NCBI RefSeq assembly: GCF_001262505.1 | Contig: NZ_KQ410737.1 | Location: 112,545-176,544, forward strand | Length of the DNA: 64,000 nucleotides | From: Shinella sp. SUS2 | Lineage (GTDB): Bacteria; Pseudomonadota; Alphaproteobacteria; Rhizobiales; Rhizobiaceae | Direction of reading: 5' to 3' | Shown here: in pieces, positions 36,973 through 45,631 of the stretch | Layout of the letters: the number at the start of each line of letters is the position of its first letter | How positions within the stretch are numbered: the first letter of the stretch is position 1 | Made by a program: the position numbers and the translations under genes | The notes under the pieces: model-generated | The model's database searches: none | What the model saw: only the letters and a program-made list of their open reading frames with translations | What the model was told of the DNA's origin: nothing

Positions 36973-37857
36973 TTAGTCAGTTGCCTTTTTCCGAATCAGC
37001 CCTTCCTGGGCCACGGAGGCAATGAGGGTCCCGCTACGGGTGAAAATCGCGCCACGGGTCATCCCGCGCCCACCTGAGGCGGAGGGGCTGTCCTGGCTGT
37101 AGAGCAGCCAGTCGTCGACATTCGGCGGGCGATGGAACCACATGGCGTGGTCGAGGCTGGCGACCTGCAGCGAGCGGTCGAGCACCGAGGTGCCATGCGC
37201 AAAGAGCGAGGTGTCGAGCAGCGTCATATCCGAGAGATAGGCGAGCACGGCAGCCTGCAGATGGCGTTCGGCCGGTACCGGGCCGGTGGTGCGCACCCAG
37301 ATGTTCTGCCGTGGCTCCAGTTTCTCCCGCGAAAAGTAGTGGTCCAGCGAAACCGGTCGCAACTCGATCGGCCGCGGTCGCTGCCAGTAGGCGCGGATAT
37401 GCTCCGGCGCCTCGGTCATGAACCGCTGCTTCAGGTCCGCCTCGCCGAGCAGGTCTTCCGGTTGCGGCACGTCGGGCATCGGCGCCTGGTGCTCCAGCCC
37501 GTCCTCGTCGTCCTGGAAGGATGCCGTCATGAAGTAGATCGGCTTGCCGTGCTGGATGGCGATGACGCGGCGAGTGGCAAAGGAACCGCCGTCACGGATG
37601 TTTTCCACGTCGTAGATGATCGGCACGGCGGGATCGCCCGGCCGCACGAAATAGGCATGCAGCGAATGCACGAAGCGCCCCGCCTCCACCGTCCGGGTCG
37701 CCGCAACCAGTGCCTGGCCGATCACCTGCCCGCCGAACACCCGCTGCCAGCCGACCTGCGGGCTCTTGCCGCGAAACAGCCGGCTTTCCAGGCGCTCGAG
37801 ATCCAGCGTCTCCAAAAGGACATCCATGGCGGGGTTCTTCGCAGGCTGACGCGACAT
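36973..37857 (-). CDS. tesB: Acyl-CoA thioesterase II
   Basis: A 294-residue double hot-dog thioesterase of the TesB family that hydrolyses medium- and long-chain acyl-CoA. Supporting segments are FRGKSPQVGWQRVFGGQVIGQALVAA (N-terminal hot dog), RFVHSLHAYFVRPGDP, and in the second half LLDTSLFAHGT, SLDHAMWFHRP and GGRGMTRGAIF, which contain the expected active-site region. It diverges from the monooxygenase gene that follows. Confidence 0.95.
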   Translation of the reverse strand: MSRQPAKNPAMDVLLETLDLERLESRLFRGKSPQVGWQRVFGGQVIGQALVAATRTVEAGRFVHSLHAYFVRPGDPAVPIIYDVENIRDGGSFATRRVIAIQHGKPIYFMTASFQDDEDGLEHQAPMPDVPQPEDLLGEADLKQRFMTEAPEHIRAYWQRPRPIELRPVSLDHYFSREKLEPRQNIWVRTTGPVPAERHLQAAVLAYLSDMTLLDTSLFAHGTSVLDRSLQVASLDHAMWFHRPPNVDDWLLYSQDSPSASGGRGMTRGAIFTRSGTLIASVAQEGLIRKKATD

Positions 37858-37941
37858 TTGGACGTGACTCCGCAGGTAGGAATACGGTTTCTCCTCCTCT
37901 ATATAGAGGGACGGAAGACCTCAAGCGGCCAGGAGTACACC

Positions 37942-39177
37942 ATGCCCGAAGCGACCATGCTCGACGTTCTTGTCGCCGGCGGTGGTTATGTCGGCCTGTC
38001 GCTGGCCGTCGCCATCAAGAAGGCCGCCCCGCATCTTGCCGTCACCGTGGTCGACGGTGCGCCGGAACACGCCTGGCAGAAGGACGAGCGCGCCTTCGCG
38101 ATCGTCGCTGCCGCCCGCAACCTGCTCGACGTCATTGGTGTATGGGGCGAGATCGCACCGGAGGCGGAACCGATCCGCCGCATGGTGATCACCGATTCGC
38201 GCACGGCCGATCCCGTGCGTCCCGTCTTCCTTACCTTCGAGGGGGCCGGCTCCGGAGACGACGGCCAGCCCTTCGCCCATATGGTGCCCAACCGCGCGGT
38301 GACACGCAGCCTGCTTCGCCAGGCCGAAGTGCTCGGCATCCCCATGCGTTGGGCAACGTCAGCGGAGGGTTTTGCAACCGAGCAACATGCGACAACGGTC
38401 CGCCTGTCCGACGGAACCGAATGCCAGACCCGCCTGCTCGTCGCCTGCGACGGTGTGCGCTCCAAGCTGCGCGACATGGCAGGCATCAAGACCGTGCGCT
38501 TCGACTACGGCCAATCCGGCATCGTTACGACAGTCGAGCACGAGCGCCCGCACGAGGGCACGGCGGAGGAGCATTTCCTGCCCGCCGGCCCCTTCGCCAC
38601 CCTGCCGCTGGCTGGCAACCGGTCCTCGCTCGTCTGGACCGAGCGCACGGAGGATGCCCGCCGGCTTATCGAGAGCGACGATCTCGTCTTCGAAGAGGAA
38701 CTGGAGCGCCGCTTCGGCCACAAGCTCGGCGCACTGAAGGTCGTCGGCGGCCGCCGTGCCTTCCCGCTCGGCCTGACGCTCGCCCGCGCCTTCGTCGCGC
38801 CGCGCTTCGCGCTTGCGGGCGATGCCGCGCACGGTATCCACCCGATTTCCGGCCAGGGCCTCAATCTCGGCTTCAAGGACGTGGCGGCGCTTGCCGAAAC
38901 CGTCGTCGAGGCCGATCGCCTCGGCCTCGATATCGGCGCGATCTCCGTGCTGGAACGCTATGAAGGCTGGCGTCGCTTCGACACGGTGCGCATGGGCGTG
39001 ACCACGGACGTGCTGAACCGCCTCTTCTCCAACGATGTGACGCCGCTGCGCGTGCTGCGCGATGTCGGCCTCGGCGTCGTCGATCGGCTGCCGGGACTGA
39101 AATCCTTCTTCATCCGCCAGGCGGAAGGCACCACCGGGAACGGGCACCCGCGCATGCTGGTCGGGCAACGGATCTGA
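37942..39177 (+). CDS. UbiH/UbiF/COQ6-family FAD monooxygenase
   Basis: A 411-residue flavoprotein hydroxylase. The ADP-binding GxGxxG variant is VAGGGYVGLSLAVAIKK near residue 10. The DG motif is LLVACDGVRSKLRDMAG, and the GD motif is RFALAGDAAHGIHPISGQGLNLGFKDVAAL. These define the ubiquinone-biosynthesis hydroxylases, so it likely adds a hydroxyl group to the ubiquinone ring; the exact position (UbiH, UbiF or a UbiL-like enzyme) cannot be told from sequence. The ATG at 37942 has AGGAG before it. Confidence 0.92.
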   Translation: MPEATMLDVLVAGGGYVGLSLAVAIKKAAPHLAVTVVDGAPEHAWQKDERAFAIVAAARNLLDVIGVWGEIAPEAEPIRRMVITDSRTADPVRPVFLTFEGAGSGDDGQPFAHMVPNRAVTRSLLRQAEVLGIPMRWATSAEGFATEQHATTVRLSDGTECQTRLLVACDGVRSKLRDMAGIKTVRFDYGQSGIVTTVEHERPHEGTAEEHFLPAGPFATLPLAGNRSSLVWTERTEDARRLIESDDLVFEEELERRFGHKLGALKVVGGRRAFPLGLTLARAFVAPRFALAGDAAHGIHPISGQGLNLGFKDVAALAETVVEADRLGLDIGAISVLERYEGWRRFDTVRMGVTTDVLNRLFSNDVTPLRVLRDVGLGVVDRLPGLKSFFIRQAEGTTGNGHPRMLVGQRI

Positions 39178-39263
39178 CTGGCAGGGCGCAACAACGCTGC
39201 GCTCGTCCTGGCCCTTCAAATCCGATCGTGACGAAGAAGATATGATCGGGCTCTGTCTGCGGC

Positions 39264-39452
39264 CTAATCCTTGATTTCCCGCGCCTCAGAAATCAGCATG
39301 ATCGGAATACCGTCGCGGATCGGATAGGCGAGCTTGGCCTTTTCGGAAACGAGCTCGCCCGCAGCCGCATCATAGGTCAACCGGCCCTTGGTCAGCGGGC
39401 AAACGAGAAGCTCGAGCAATTTGGGATCGACACGACTGGTGCTGACGTTCAT
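39264..39452 (-). CDS. Trm112 family protein
   Basis: A 62-residue zinc-ribbon-like protein of the Trm112 family (also called YcaR-like). The core is LLELLVCPLTKGRLTYDAAAGELVSEKAKLAYPIRDGIPIML. Only one Cys (VCPLTKG) remains of the metal site, which is usual in bacteria. Eukaryotic Trm112 activates methyltransferases; bacterial roles are less clear. It lies nine bases after the LON-domain gene and is likely cotranscribed with it. Confidence 0.9.
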   Translation of the reverse strand: MNVSTSRVDPKLLELLVCPLTKGRLTYDAAAGELVSEKAKLAYPIRDGIPIMLISEAREIKD

Positions 39453-39461
39453 CGCACAGGC

Positions 39462-40142
39462 CTATTGCAGCATCGTATCGACGTCGCCGTAGCTGCGCGC
39501 CAGCACGATTTCGGTAATGGCGATCAGCGTTTCCGCCCGCGTCTTCAAATCCGGTGCCTCCAGCAGTGCCTGCTTTTCAGCAGGTCCATAGGGCGACATC
39601 ATCGCCATGGAATTGACCAGCGTCGCATTGCTCGCCCGCTCCACGCTCTCCCAGTCGGCCTCCAGCTTGTTGGCGTCGAGATAGGCCTTGAAGGCAGCGA
39701 GCAGGGCTTCGCGATCGACGCTCTGCTCGTCGTCGCGTCCCGAAAGGTCCGCGATGAAGGGAGCGATATGGAAGCTGCGATAGGACTTGTCGCCGCGCAG
39801 TTCCTCCAGCAGGCGATAGCGGCAGACGCCGGTGAGCGAGACGATGTAACGCCCGTCTCCCGTCTCGGCAAAGGACGTGATGCGGCCGATGCAGCCGACC
39901 TGGCAAAGGTCCGGCGTGTCGGTTGCGGCATCATCCGTGCGATCAGCACCGAAGACGGGCTGCACCATGCCGATCAACCGGTGCGTGGCGAGCACGTCGT
40001 CGAACATGGAGAGGTAGCGCGGCTCGAAGATGTTGAGCGGCAACTGCCCGCCGGGCAAAAGAAGAGCACCCGTCAACGGAAAGACGGGGATGGCCTCAGG
40101 CAGGTCCTCCGGCTTCAGATAACGTGCATTTCCCACATGCAT
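39462..40142 (-). CDS. LON N-terminal substrate-binding domain protein
   Basis: A 226-residue protein consisting only of the LON substrate-binding (PUA-like) domain: IPVFPLTGALLLPGGQLPLNIFEPRYLSM at the start, then QVGCIGRITSFAETGDGRY and LTGVCRYRLL. It has neither ATPase nor protease domains. Such stand-alone proteins are common in alphaproteobacteria with unknown function. The ATG at 40142 has a GGGAAGG ribosome site. It belongs to a minus-strand run with the thioredoxin gene upstream and Trm112 downstream. Confidence 0.9.
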   Translation of the reverse strand: MHVGNARYLKPEDLPEAIPVFPLTGALLLPGGQLPLNIFEPRYLSMFDDVLATHRLIGMVQPVFGADRTDDAATDTPDLCQVGCIGRITSFAETGDGRYIVSLTGVCRYRLLEELRGDKSYRSFHIAPFIADLSGRDDEQSVDREALLAAFKAYLDANKLEADWESVERASNATLVNSMAMMSPYGPAEKQALLEAPDLKTRAETLIAITEIVLARSYGDVDTMLQ

Positions 40143-40269
40143 GGCAGTGCCTTCCCATTGCGCGCGACGTGACGATCCGTCTTCGCCGCCCGTCAACGCG
40201 CTTCTTCCCGAATGTGGGGTAGGCGTGGCATTTCTCAAGGGATGCCACGCCGTTCTCCCGGAAAATGCC

Positions 40270-41232
40270 TCAGGAAAACAGGATCGACGACAGCTTGCGC
40301 CGGGCAGCGATCGTCGCCGGATCCTTCGGACCCCAGACATCGAAGAACTGCAGAAGCTCGCGGCGCGCGCCATCATCGTCGAAGGTGCGATCGCGCTTCA
40401 TGACGAGAAGCAGATGATCGGCCGCCGCCTGCCGGTCACCCTCGACATTGCGGATCTTGGCGAGCTTCAGCCGTGCCGCATGGTCATCCGGATCAAGCGC
40501 CAACGCCTGCTCGAGCGCGGCCGGATCGCCGAGCTTGCGCGCCTCCTCGATCTGGTCGAGCTTCTTCAGCACGGCCGCAACCGCCGGATCGGCCGCGACG
40601 GCCTCCGGCAGGTTGCCGAGGATCTGCCGGGCATTTTCCGGCTGGCCGGCAGCGATCATGCATTCCGCGATGCCGGCAAGGGCAGCCGGATTCTCCGGAT
40701 CGGCCTGCAGGAGCGCGCCGTAGAGATCGGCCGCGCCGGCAAGATCGCCTGCATCGAACAGGGTCTTCGCCTCGGCGAGCAGCGCCTCGATCTCGGCCTT
40801 CTCGTCGGCGCCGGCGGGACCTGCGACCTTGTCGATAAAGTCACGGATCTGGCTTTCCGGCACAGCACCCATGAAGCCATCGACCGGGCGCCCGCCAACG
40901 AAGGCGACGACCGCCGGGATCGACTGGATACCGAGCTGGCCGGGAATGGAGGGATGGTCGTCGATGTTGAGCTTGACGAGCTTCACGCGGCCAGCGCTTT
41001 CCCGCACAACCTTCTCGATGATCGGCTGGAGCTGCTTGCACGGACCGCACCAGGGCGCCCAGAAATCGACGAGAACGGGCTGCTGGCGCGAGGCCTCCAG
41101 CACGTCGCGCGAAAAATTCGCCGTCGTCGTGTCCTTGATGAGATCATCCGCCGGTGCCGCGCCGCCAAAGCTCGCCGAGACGTTCATCTGGCCGCCATAG
41201 GACGATGCGTAGGGGTTGTCGCCTGCACTCAT
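40270..41232 (-). CDS. Thioredoxin-TPR protein (CnoX/YbbN-like co-chaperone)
   Basis: A 320-residue protein. An N-terminal thioredoxin domain has the intact active site WAPWCGPCKQL and PAVVAFVGGRPVDGF. A TPR-containing half follows, with ALLAEAKTLFDAGDLAGAADLYGALL. This architecture is that of CnoX (YbbN), a redox-active holdase that hands substrates to GroEL/DnaK. The CGPC motif suggests redox activity, whereas E. coli CnoX has lost one Cys. ATG at 41232 after AGGAGAGACCC. Confidence 0.92.
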   Translation of the reverse strand: MSAGDNPYASSYGGQMNVSASFGGAAPADDLIKDTTTANFSRDVLEASRQQPVLVDFWAPWCGPCKQLQPIIEKVVRESAGRVKLVKLNIDDHPSIPGQLGIQSIPAVVAFVGGRPVDGFMGAVPESQIRDFIDKVAGPAGADEKAEIEALLAEAKTLFDAGDLAGAADLYGALLQADPENPAALAGIAECMIAAGQPENARQILGNLPEAVAADPAVAAVLKKLDQIEEARKLGDPAALEQALALDPDDHAARLKLAKIRNVEGDRQAAADHLLLVMKRDRTFDDDGARRELLQFFDVWGPKDPATIAARRKLSSILFS

Positions 41233-41289
41233 GGGTCTCTCCTGTGGCGCCAAGCGCCTCGATGTCGTGTCTGTGCCCCAGATCGTATG

Positions 41290-41799
41290 TCAGGCCGTGA
41301 CTTTCAAGACAAGCGGCTCGTGGCCGGTCGCCTCGATGAAGCGCAGGAGATCCTTCGAGCCGATCGAGGTCGTCGCATCGTTGCGCAGCGGGTGGCCGTT
41401 GATCGTGTCGAAAGCCATCAGGTCCGCATCGATGATGATCTTCACCTTGCCGGCCGTGTCGTTGATCACCCCGAAGGCAGTGACGGCGCCGGGAATGACC
41501 CCGAGATACTCCATCAGCTTCTCCGGCTTGCCGAAGGAGACGCGGCTCGCGGCGTCGATGACCGAATGCACGGTCTTCAGGTCCACCGTCGCATGCTCCT
41601 CGACGGTCATCAGGAAATAATTGTCCTTCTTGTCCTTCACGAAGAGGTTTTTCGTATGACCGCCGGGAATTTCATCACGCAGCGCCACCGATTCGGCGAC
41701 GGTGAAGACCGGCGCGTGCTCCTTCGTGCTGTGGGCAATGCCCAGATCGTCGAGAAACTGGAAGAGATCCCTGTCGGTCTTCGGCTGCGCTTCGGTCAT
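41290..41799 (-). CDS. YbaK/ProX-type aminoacyl-tRNA deacylase
   Basis: A 169-residue member of the YbaK/ProRS-editing superfamily of the ProXp (prdX) type: LGIAHSTKEHAPVFTVAES, GGHTKNLFVKDKKDNYFLMTVEE with the catalytic Lys, FGKPEKLMEYLGVIPGAVTAFGVIND, and the terminal VIIDADLM-like segment. These enzymes clear mischarged Ala-tRNA(Pro) or similar in trans. It lies about 60 bases upstream of the thioredoxin gene and may share its transcript. Confidence 0.92.
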   Translation of the reverse strand: MTEAQPKTDRDLFQFLDDLGIAHSTKEHAPVFTVAESVALRDEIPGGHTKNLFVKDKKDNYFLMTVEEHATVDLKTVHSVIDAASRVSFGKPEKLMEYLGVIPGAVTAFGVINDTAGKVKIIIDADLMAFDTINGHPLRNDATTSIGSKDLLRFIEATGHEPLVLKVTA

Positions 41800-41929
41800 T
41801 TTCCTGCCTGCCCCGGCTCAATTGATGTCCATCCGCTGATAGGGCTTCGACCGCACAAGCGCAACCGCCTGAAAATCCGGGACTTTGAAAGCCTCAGCAT
41901 TTTTTTCTGCAAAATCTGACATTTCCCTG

Positions 41930-41958
41930 TTGCATTTGAAAATCCCTTGGGCCATATA
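41930..41958 (+). promoter_or_regulatory. Putative promoter of tRNA-Gly
   Basis: TTGCAT (41930-41935) and CATATA (41953-41958) are separated by 17 bases, about 60 bases before the tRNA. The rest of the gap from 41800 shows nothing else. Confidence 0.5.
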
Positions 41959-42019
41959 CCGGCCGTCGCCGCAACGCAGCGACCTTCGGCCACCAACTAC
42001 CCCAGGCCGTCGACAATGA

Positions 42020-42094
42020 GCGGGTGTAGCTCAGGGGTAGAGCACAACCTTGCCAAGGTTGGGGTCGGGCGTTCGAATCGCCTCACCCGCTCCA
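42020..42094 (+). tRNA. tRNA-Gly(GCC)
   Basis: A 75-base tRNA with encoded CCA. The acceptor arms GCGGGTG and CACCCGC pair perfectly, the discriminator is T, the anticodon loop TTGCCAA carries GCC (42052-42054), and the T-loop is GTTCGAATC. Its 3' half is the integration site of the elements downstream; the chromosomal copy remains intact. Confidence 0.97.
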
Positions 42095-42138
42095 TTCTTC
42101 CAAGACGTCGCAAGCCTCGGTTCGCCGGGGCTTTTGTG
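42049..42138 (+). repeat. attL-like site of element 1 (tRNA-Gly 3' half plus terminator)
   Basis: These 90 bases recur at 55422-55511 with a single mismatch (42108). The first 59 bases are identical. Identity begins in the anticodon stem of tRNA-Gly and runs through the tRNA end and its terminator. This is the typical target choice of tyrosine integrases. Confidence 0.92.
42112..42135 (+). terminator. tRNA-Gly terminator inside att site
   Basis: A stem AAGCCTCGG/CCGGGGCTT with a TTCG loop and T residues. It is carried within the repeated att segment, so integration restores both the tRNA and its terminator. Confidence 0.85.
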
Positions 42139-42730
42139 TTTTTGGCGCGGTTGAAATCGCACTACGGGGAAAAGGCTAGGGAGGGCGCGGTTACCGCAGG
42201 GTTACCATACGATAACGCGCGATATGTGATCATTGCTTCGGAAGCGCGTGACCTGGAGGCCAACAGGGAGCGAGCAATTCCGCTTCATGCCAACAGCGGC
42301 ATCCTTCTATACGTTCACGGTCCGCTCCCGCCCTAATTGCGACTTGTCTACCTAACTTGCCGCGCCCCGAAACCACCCAGTCGAAAGGCGCTTGGCTTTC
42401 GTCTTGGCTGCGGCAAATTGCAGACCAGCGGATTTTGAGCGACCATCGCAGAGACCCGCCGTTTACACTTTCGCTTTCTTTGGATCCTGCTTGCGGCGAG
42501 GTAAAGCAACCGCCACACGAGGCAAGTATCAGACGCCGACTGATTGACAAAAACCGCAGCCTGCATCATGATTATTACGCCTCTGGATAGAGGCTGAAAA
42601 GAAGCCTGAGATGGTTTCGGCAATCGTGCTGTTGAAAAGCAGCTAATCAATCGGCGGCGCCGATTACATTGACGCATGCATGTGCGCCCGATGGTCCGAA
42701 ACCAGTCTCTTCTATTATGAAGGACTGGAA
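42139..42730. other. Left end of element 1, no clear gene
   Basis: It includes GGTTGAAATCGC (42149-42160) and a double GGTTACC (GGTTACCGCAGGGTTACC near 42189). Both motifs are also present at the left end of element 2 and in similar form upstream of the integrases. Short frames here have no ribosome site or family resemblance. It is probably the integrase arm-site region followed by the cargo promoter. Confidence 0.5.
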
Positions 42731-44182
42731 ATGACTGAAACTCCCAAATTGATCATTCGTTTCGCGCTGGTCGCGGAGCAACCTAACTCGCGTGACGAAG
42801 AACGGTTGAGTTCCGTCTCTAGCGAGAATTCGATTGCAGGCATCAAGCGCTACACAGGTTTCGTCCGGGGACGCGACCTCTTTGGCCTGTTTGATCACGT
42901 CTCTCTCGAAGCAAACCCCCGTGCGGCCAAGGTCGGGAGCGTGACCACCGCCATTATGGAATCGCTAGAGACGACGCCCGAACTGTTCCCGTTCAAGTCC
43001 AAGGGGATCTTGATCGGCACGTCCACCTACGAGGCATTGCAGCGCAACCGCTTTGAACTCGCATTCGAGGACCCCGCTTCCGAGGGCATCCTTGATGGTG
43101 GCCATAACATGCTGGCCATTGGCCTACATATGCTCTCCGCAGTCGCCGAAGAGAAGGAAATTGCCCGCATCGCTCTGTGGGAGGAAATGAAGCAACTCTG
43201 GACCGAGTACCGCAAGGAACTTGAGAAGGAAAAGGACAGCTTCGACTTCTTGGTGCCGGTTGAGCTTCTTGTGCCTTCCGACATTGAAGATGTGCGTGCC
43301 GTCCAGCAGTTTGAGATGTCAGTGCTGGAGATCTGCGCTGCTCGCAATAACAACGCCCAGTTGACGCAAGAAACTAAATCAAACAAGCTTGGCTTCTACA
43401 CCGAGATCAGAGACCGCCTAGATCCCGAGATTGCAGCCCGCGTTGAGTGGAAGAGCAACGAATGGGAGAGCAGCGAAGCGCGCCCGATCAAGGTTCGCGA
43501 CCTCCTTGCCCTGTCGTGGATCCCACTGAACAAGGCAAATGAAGCGGATCTGCTGCCGCTGAACATCAGCGTCACCCCGCAGAATATCTATCGCAACAAG
43601 GGGGAGTGTTCGAAGCAATTCGATAAGCTCATGCGCCACCCCGGAGTGTCCGCGCCGATTGCGGGGGAAGGGCCTACGCACGATCTGCACAACGACACGG
43701 TGAAAAGCTGCTTCGATATCCTCGCGGATCTGCCGGCGCTGTATGACCAGATCTATGAGGATTTCCCGGACGCCTATAACTCGAACAACTATCGTTTTGG
43801 TTCGAGCACGATCGTGAAGATGTATGACCCGGTCAAACGCGAGACCGCCAAGGACAAGGCGGCATATGTGGCCACCCAACCGATGACCCACTACCTCAAC
43901 CGCCCGGTGTACTACCGATATCCCGACGGTCTGATCATGCCGCTTGTTTACGGTCTGAAAGGCTTGATGGAGATCGAGGACGACCGCGTGGTGTGGGCCA
44001 CGGAGCCGAAGACCTTCCTCAAGAAGTATCTCGGCGATATCGCTGGCGCTTATCGCTTGGTTCTGGACATGGCGCGCTTCGACCCGCAGAAGCTCGCCAA
44101 GAACCAGGCCAGCCACGAGTTCGCCGTGGGCGAGTTCGAGAAGGCGTTGCTCAAGCATCGGGCGAAGAAGGCAGCGGCCTGA
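42731..44182 (+). CDS. AIPR-like (abortive infection phage resistance) protein
   Basis: A 483-residue protein with no signal or membrane segment. The segment GILDGGHNMLAIGLHML (near residue 119) resembles the NGGHT/DGGHT signature of AIPR family proteins. The flanking KGILIGTSTYE and the later ICAARNNNAQLTQETK also fit that family's core (a strand before the motif, then an RNN-type segment). AIPR proteins are linked to phage exclusion in lactococci and to defence islands; their mechanism is poorly known. ATG at 42731 with AAGGA. It stands in the left cargo site of element 1, beside the att end. The family call is by motif recall and is moderate. Confidence 0.55.
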   Translation: MTETPKLIIRFALVAEQPNSRDEERLSSVSSENSIAGIKRYTGFVRGRDLFGLFDHVSLEANPRAAKVGSVTTAIMESLETTPELFPFKSKGILIGTSTYEALQRNRFELAFEDPASEGILDGGHNMLAIGLHMLSAVAEEKEIARIALWEEMKQLWTEYRKELEKEKDSFDFLVPVELLVPSDIEDVRAVQQFEMSVLEICAARNNNAQLTQETKSNKLGFYTEIRDRLDPEIAARVEWKSNEWESSEARPIKVRDLLALSWIPLNKANEADLLPLNISVTPQNIYRNKGECSKQFDKLMRHPGVSAPIAGEGPTHDLHNDTVKSCFDILADLPALYDQIYEDFPDAYNSNNYRFGSSTIVKMYDPVKRETAKDKAAYVATQPMTHYLNRPVYYRYPDGLIMPLVYGLKGLMEIEDDRVVWATEPKTFLKKYLGDIAGAYRLVLDMARFDPQKLAKNQASHEFAVGEFEKALLKHRAKKAAA

Positions 44183-44501
44183 TAATCGTACGAATGGTCG
44201 TCGGCAGCACGTCGGCGGCCATTCGCATTGATCGCGTCGATCGAATCGTTTCTAAAAATCTGCTCGGCGTTAAGAGTCGGAGACCGGATCAATGGTGTCG
44301 AATGGGCAAATATCTTGTTTCGGGAACGCCCATCCTATCCCTGAACGGCCGCAATTGAGGCACGTTGCGGTCGTAGTGTTGCAGCCACCTAAGTAGCAGC
44401 TTTCGCAGATCCGCTGCCCAGAAGCGGTCGGTCAGGATCCACCCTTCTCCGACATGTCCAGATCGACGCAGCAATGATCGCTTTGAAGGGCGAAAACGGC
44501 C
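44183..44501. other. Gap between AIPR-like gene and XRE regulator
   Basis: About 320 bases between the convergent AIPR-like and regulator genes. No convincing gene, repeat or terminator is seen. Confidence 0.5.
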
Positions 44502-44738
44502 TTAGACGCTATCCTCCGCCTGCACTATCACGCCGGACGCATCAACACCGATCGCACGGCACACGGCGACGAACTCTGCCGCATCGAGCCTGCGCTCTTG
44601 AAGCTCGTACTTTGAGACAAATGTCTGGCGCTGCTTCAGCCGCTCACCCACTTCCGCTTGGGTAAGCCCGGCGTCTTTTCGAGCGGCAATCAGCAACTCG
44701 ATCATGCGGCGATAGAGATCAGAGCGAATCGAAGACAA
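44502..44738 (-). CDS. XRE-family HTH regulator of element 1
   Basis: A 78-residue Cro/C1-type helix-turn-helix protein: LIAARKDAGLTQAEVGERLKQRQTFVSKYELQERRLDAAEFV is the standard five-helix domain, with no effector domain. It is divergent from the 241-aa module gene. The 107-base space between them contains nested inverted repeats, so it probably represses that module and itself. Element 2 has an unrelated XRE gene at the same place. Confidence 0.9.
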   Translation of the reverse strand: MSSIRSDLYRRMIELLIAARKDAGLTQAEVGERLKQRQTFVSKYELQERRLDAAEFVAVCRAIGVDASGVIVQAEDSV

Positions 44739-44776
44739 AGGAAGCGCCAGTTCGAGGACCAGCTCTTCAATAAGAC

Positions 44777-44810
44777 CCGAATTTGGAGTACCCCAAATTA
44801 GGGTATTCGG
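44777..44810. promoter_or_regulatory. Nested inverted repeats, likely XRE operator
   Basis: Between the divergent XRE gene and the module gene: CCGAAT (44777-44782)/ATTCGG (44805-44810), ATTTGG (44781-44786)/CCAAAT (44793-44798) and TACCC (44789-44793)/GGGTA (44801-44805). Confidence 0.6.
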
Positions 44811-44845
44811 AGATACTGCACGCGCGACACGATTCGGAGGGGCGC

Positions 44846-45571
44846 GTGAAGGACCAGTACGTCGGCGACATCAACGATTATCGAAAATATGCGCTGCTGC
44901 GGGCGCTATCGTCGGGCGGCGCGAACCGCATTGGCGTCAGCTGGATGCTCACGCCGTCAGATGGAGGAATGGACGGCGGCAAACTGGCCTATCTTCAGCA
45001 TCCTGATCGTCATCGACACGTCGACCCCGAGTTGTTCGACATTCTTGCGCATGCCGCGTCCGCACCGGAACGCCGCCGCTTGGCGACCATAGAGAATAGC
45101 GGTGCCATTCCGGGCGCGCTCTACCACAACGACCTGCTGCCCGATGAGCTTGCCGCCCGCCACGCTTTCATGGGCCGTTGCGCCTACGCCTTCCGCAACG
45201 TTGACCTGATCTTCTTCGATCCAGATAACGGTCTTGAGGTGGCGAAGCCGAAGGGTCGGAAGGACTCTTCCAAATATCTCTATCTAGACGAGGTTACGGC
45301 CTTCTACGCTTCGGGAAAGTCCCTGCTTATCTATCAGCACTTTCCTAGGATCGAGCGGACGGCGTTCCTTGCCCGTTGCTCCGAGCGGCTGCTTGTCGCC
45401 GCGCCCGGCGCTTCGTTGTGGGGATTCACCACGGCGCATGTGGTCTTCCTACTGCTGCTACACCCCGCCAGCCCTGCCCGCCTGCATTCCGCCGCAGATG
45501 CTGCGTGCTCTCGCTGGACGCCGGAGTTCATATCCGGACGCTTCCTAGGGATCGAACCTGCGGCCCCATAA
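44846..45571 (+). CDS. Conserved 241-aa protein of unknown function (KDQYVGDIN family), copy 1
   Basis: A 241-residue soluble protein starting at GTG 44846 behind GGAGGGGC. Conserved features are the N-terminal KDQYVGDINDYRKYALLRAL, WMLTPSDGG, and the central VDLIFFDPDNGLEVAKPKG followed by LLIYQHFPR. The FFDPDNG stretch, at the end of a hydrophobic strand, recalls the DPPY-like motif of Rossmann-fold methyltransferases, but no SAM-binding glycine motif is seen and I do not assign a function. A close copy lies at 58545. In both elements it is followed about 60 bases later by a lipoprotein gene and faces an XRE regulator. Confidence 0.85.
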   Translation: MKDQYVGDINDYRKYALLRALSSGGANRIGVSWMLTPSDGGMDGGKLAYLQHPDRHRHVDPELFDILAHAASAPERRRLATIENSGAIPGALYHNDLLPDELAARHAFMGRCAYAFRNVDLIFFDPDNGLEVAKPKGRKDSSKYLYLDEVTAFYASGKSLLIYQHFPRIERTAFLARCSERLLVAAPGASLWGFTTAHVVFLLLLHPASPARLHSAADAACSRWTPEFISGRFLGIEPAAP

Positions 45572-45631
45572 TTGACGGCGATTTTGCCCTGTGTTTTTTG
45601 GAAAGTTTTCCATTTCAATAGGATAGCCACG

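Noticed and set aside
42349..42677. Minus-strand frame of about 110 codons in the left end of element 1
   Set aside because: No ribosome site, Arg/Cys-rich shadow-like composition, and no counterpart at the left end of element 2.
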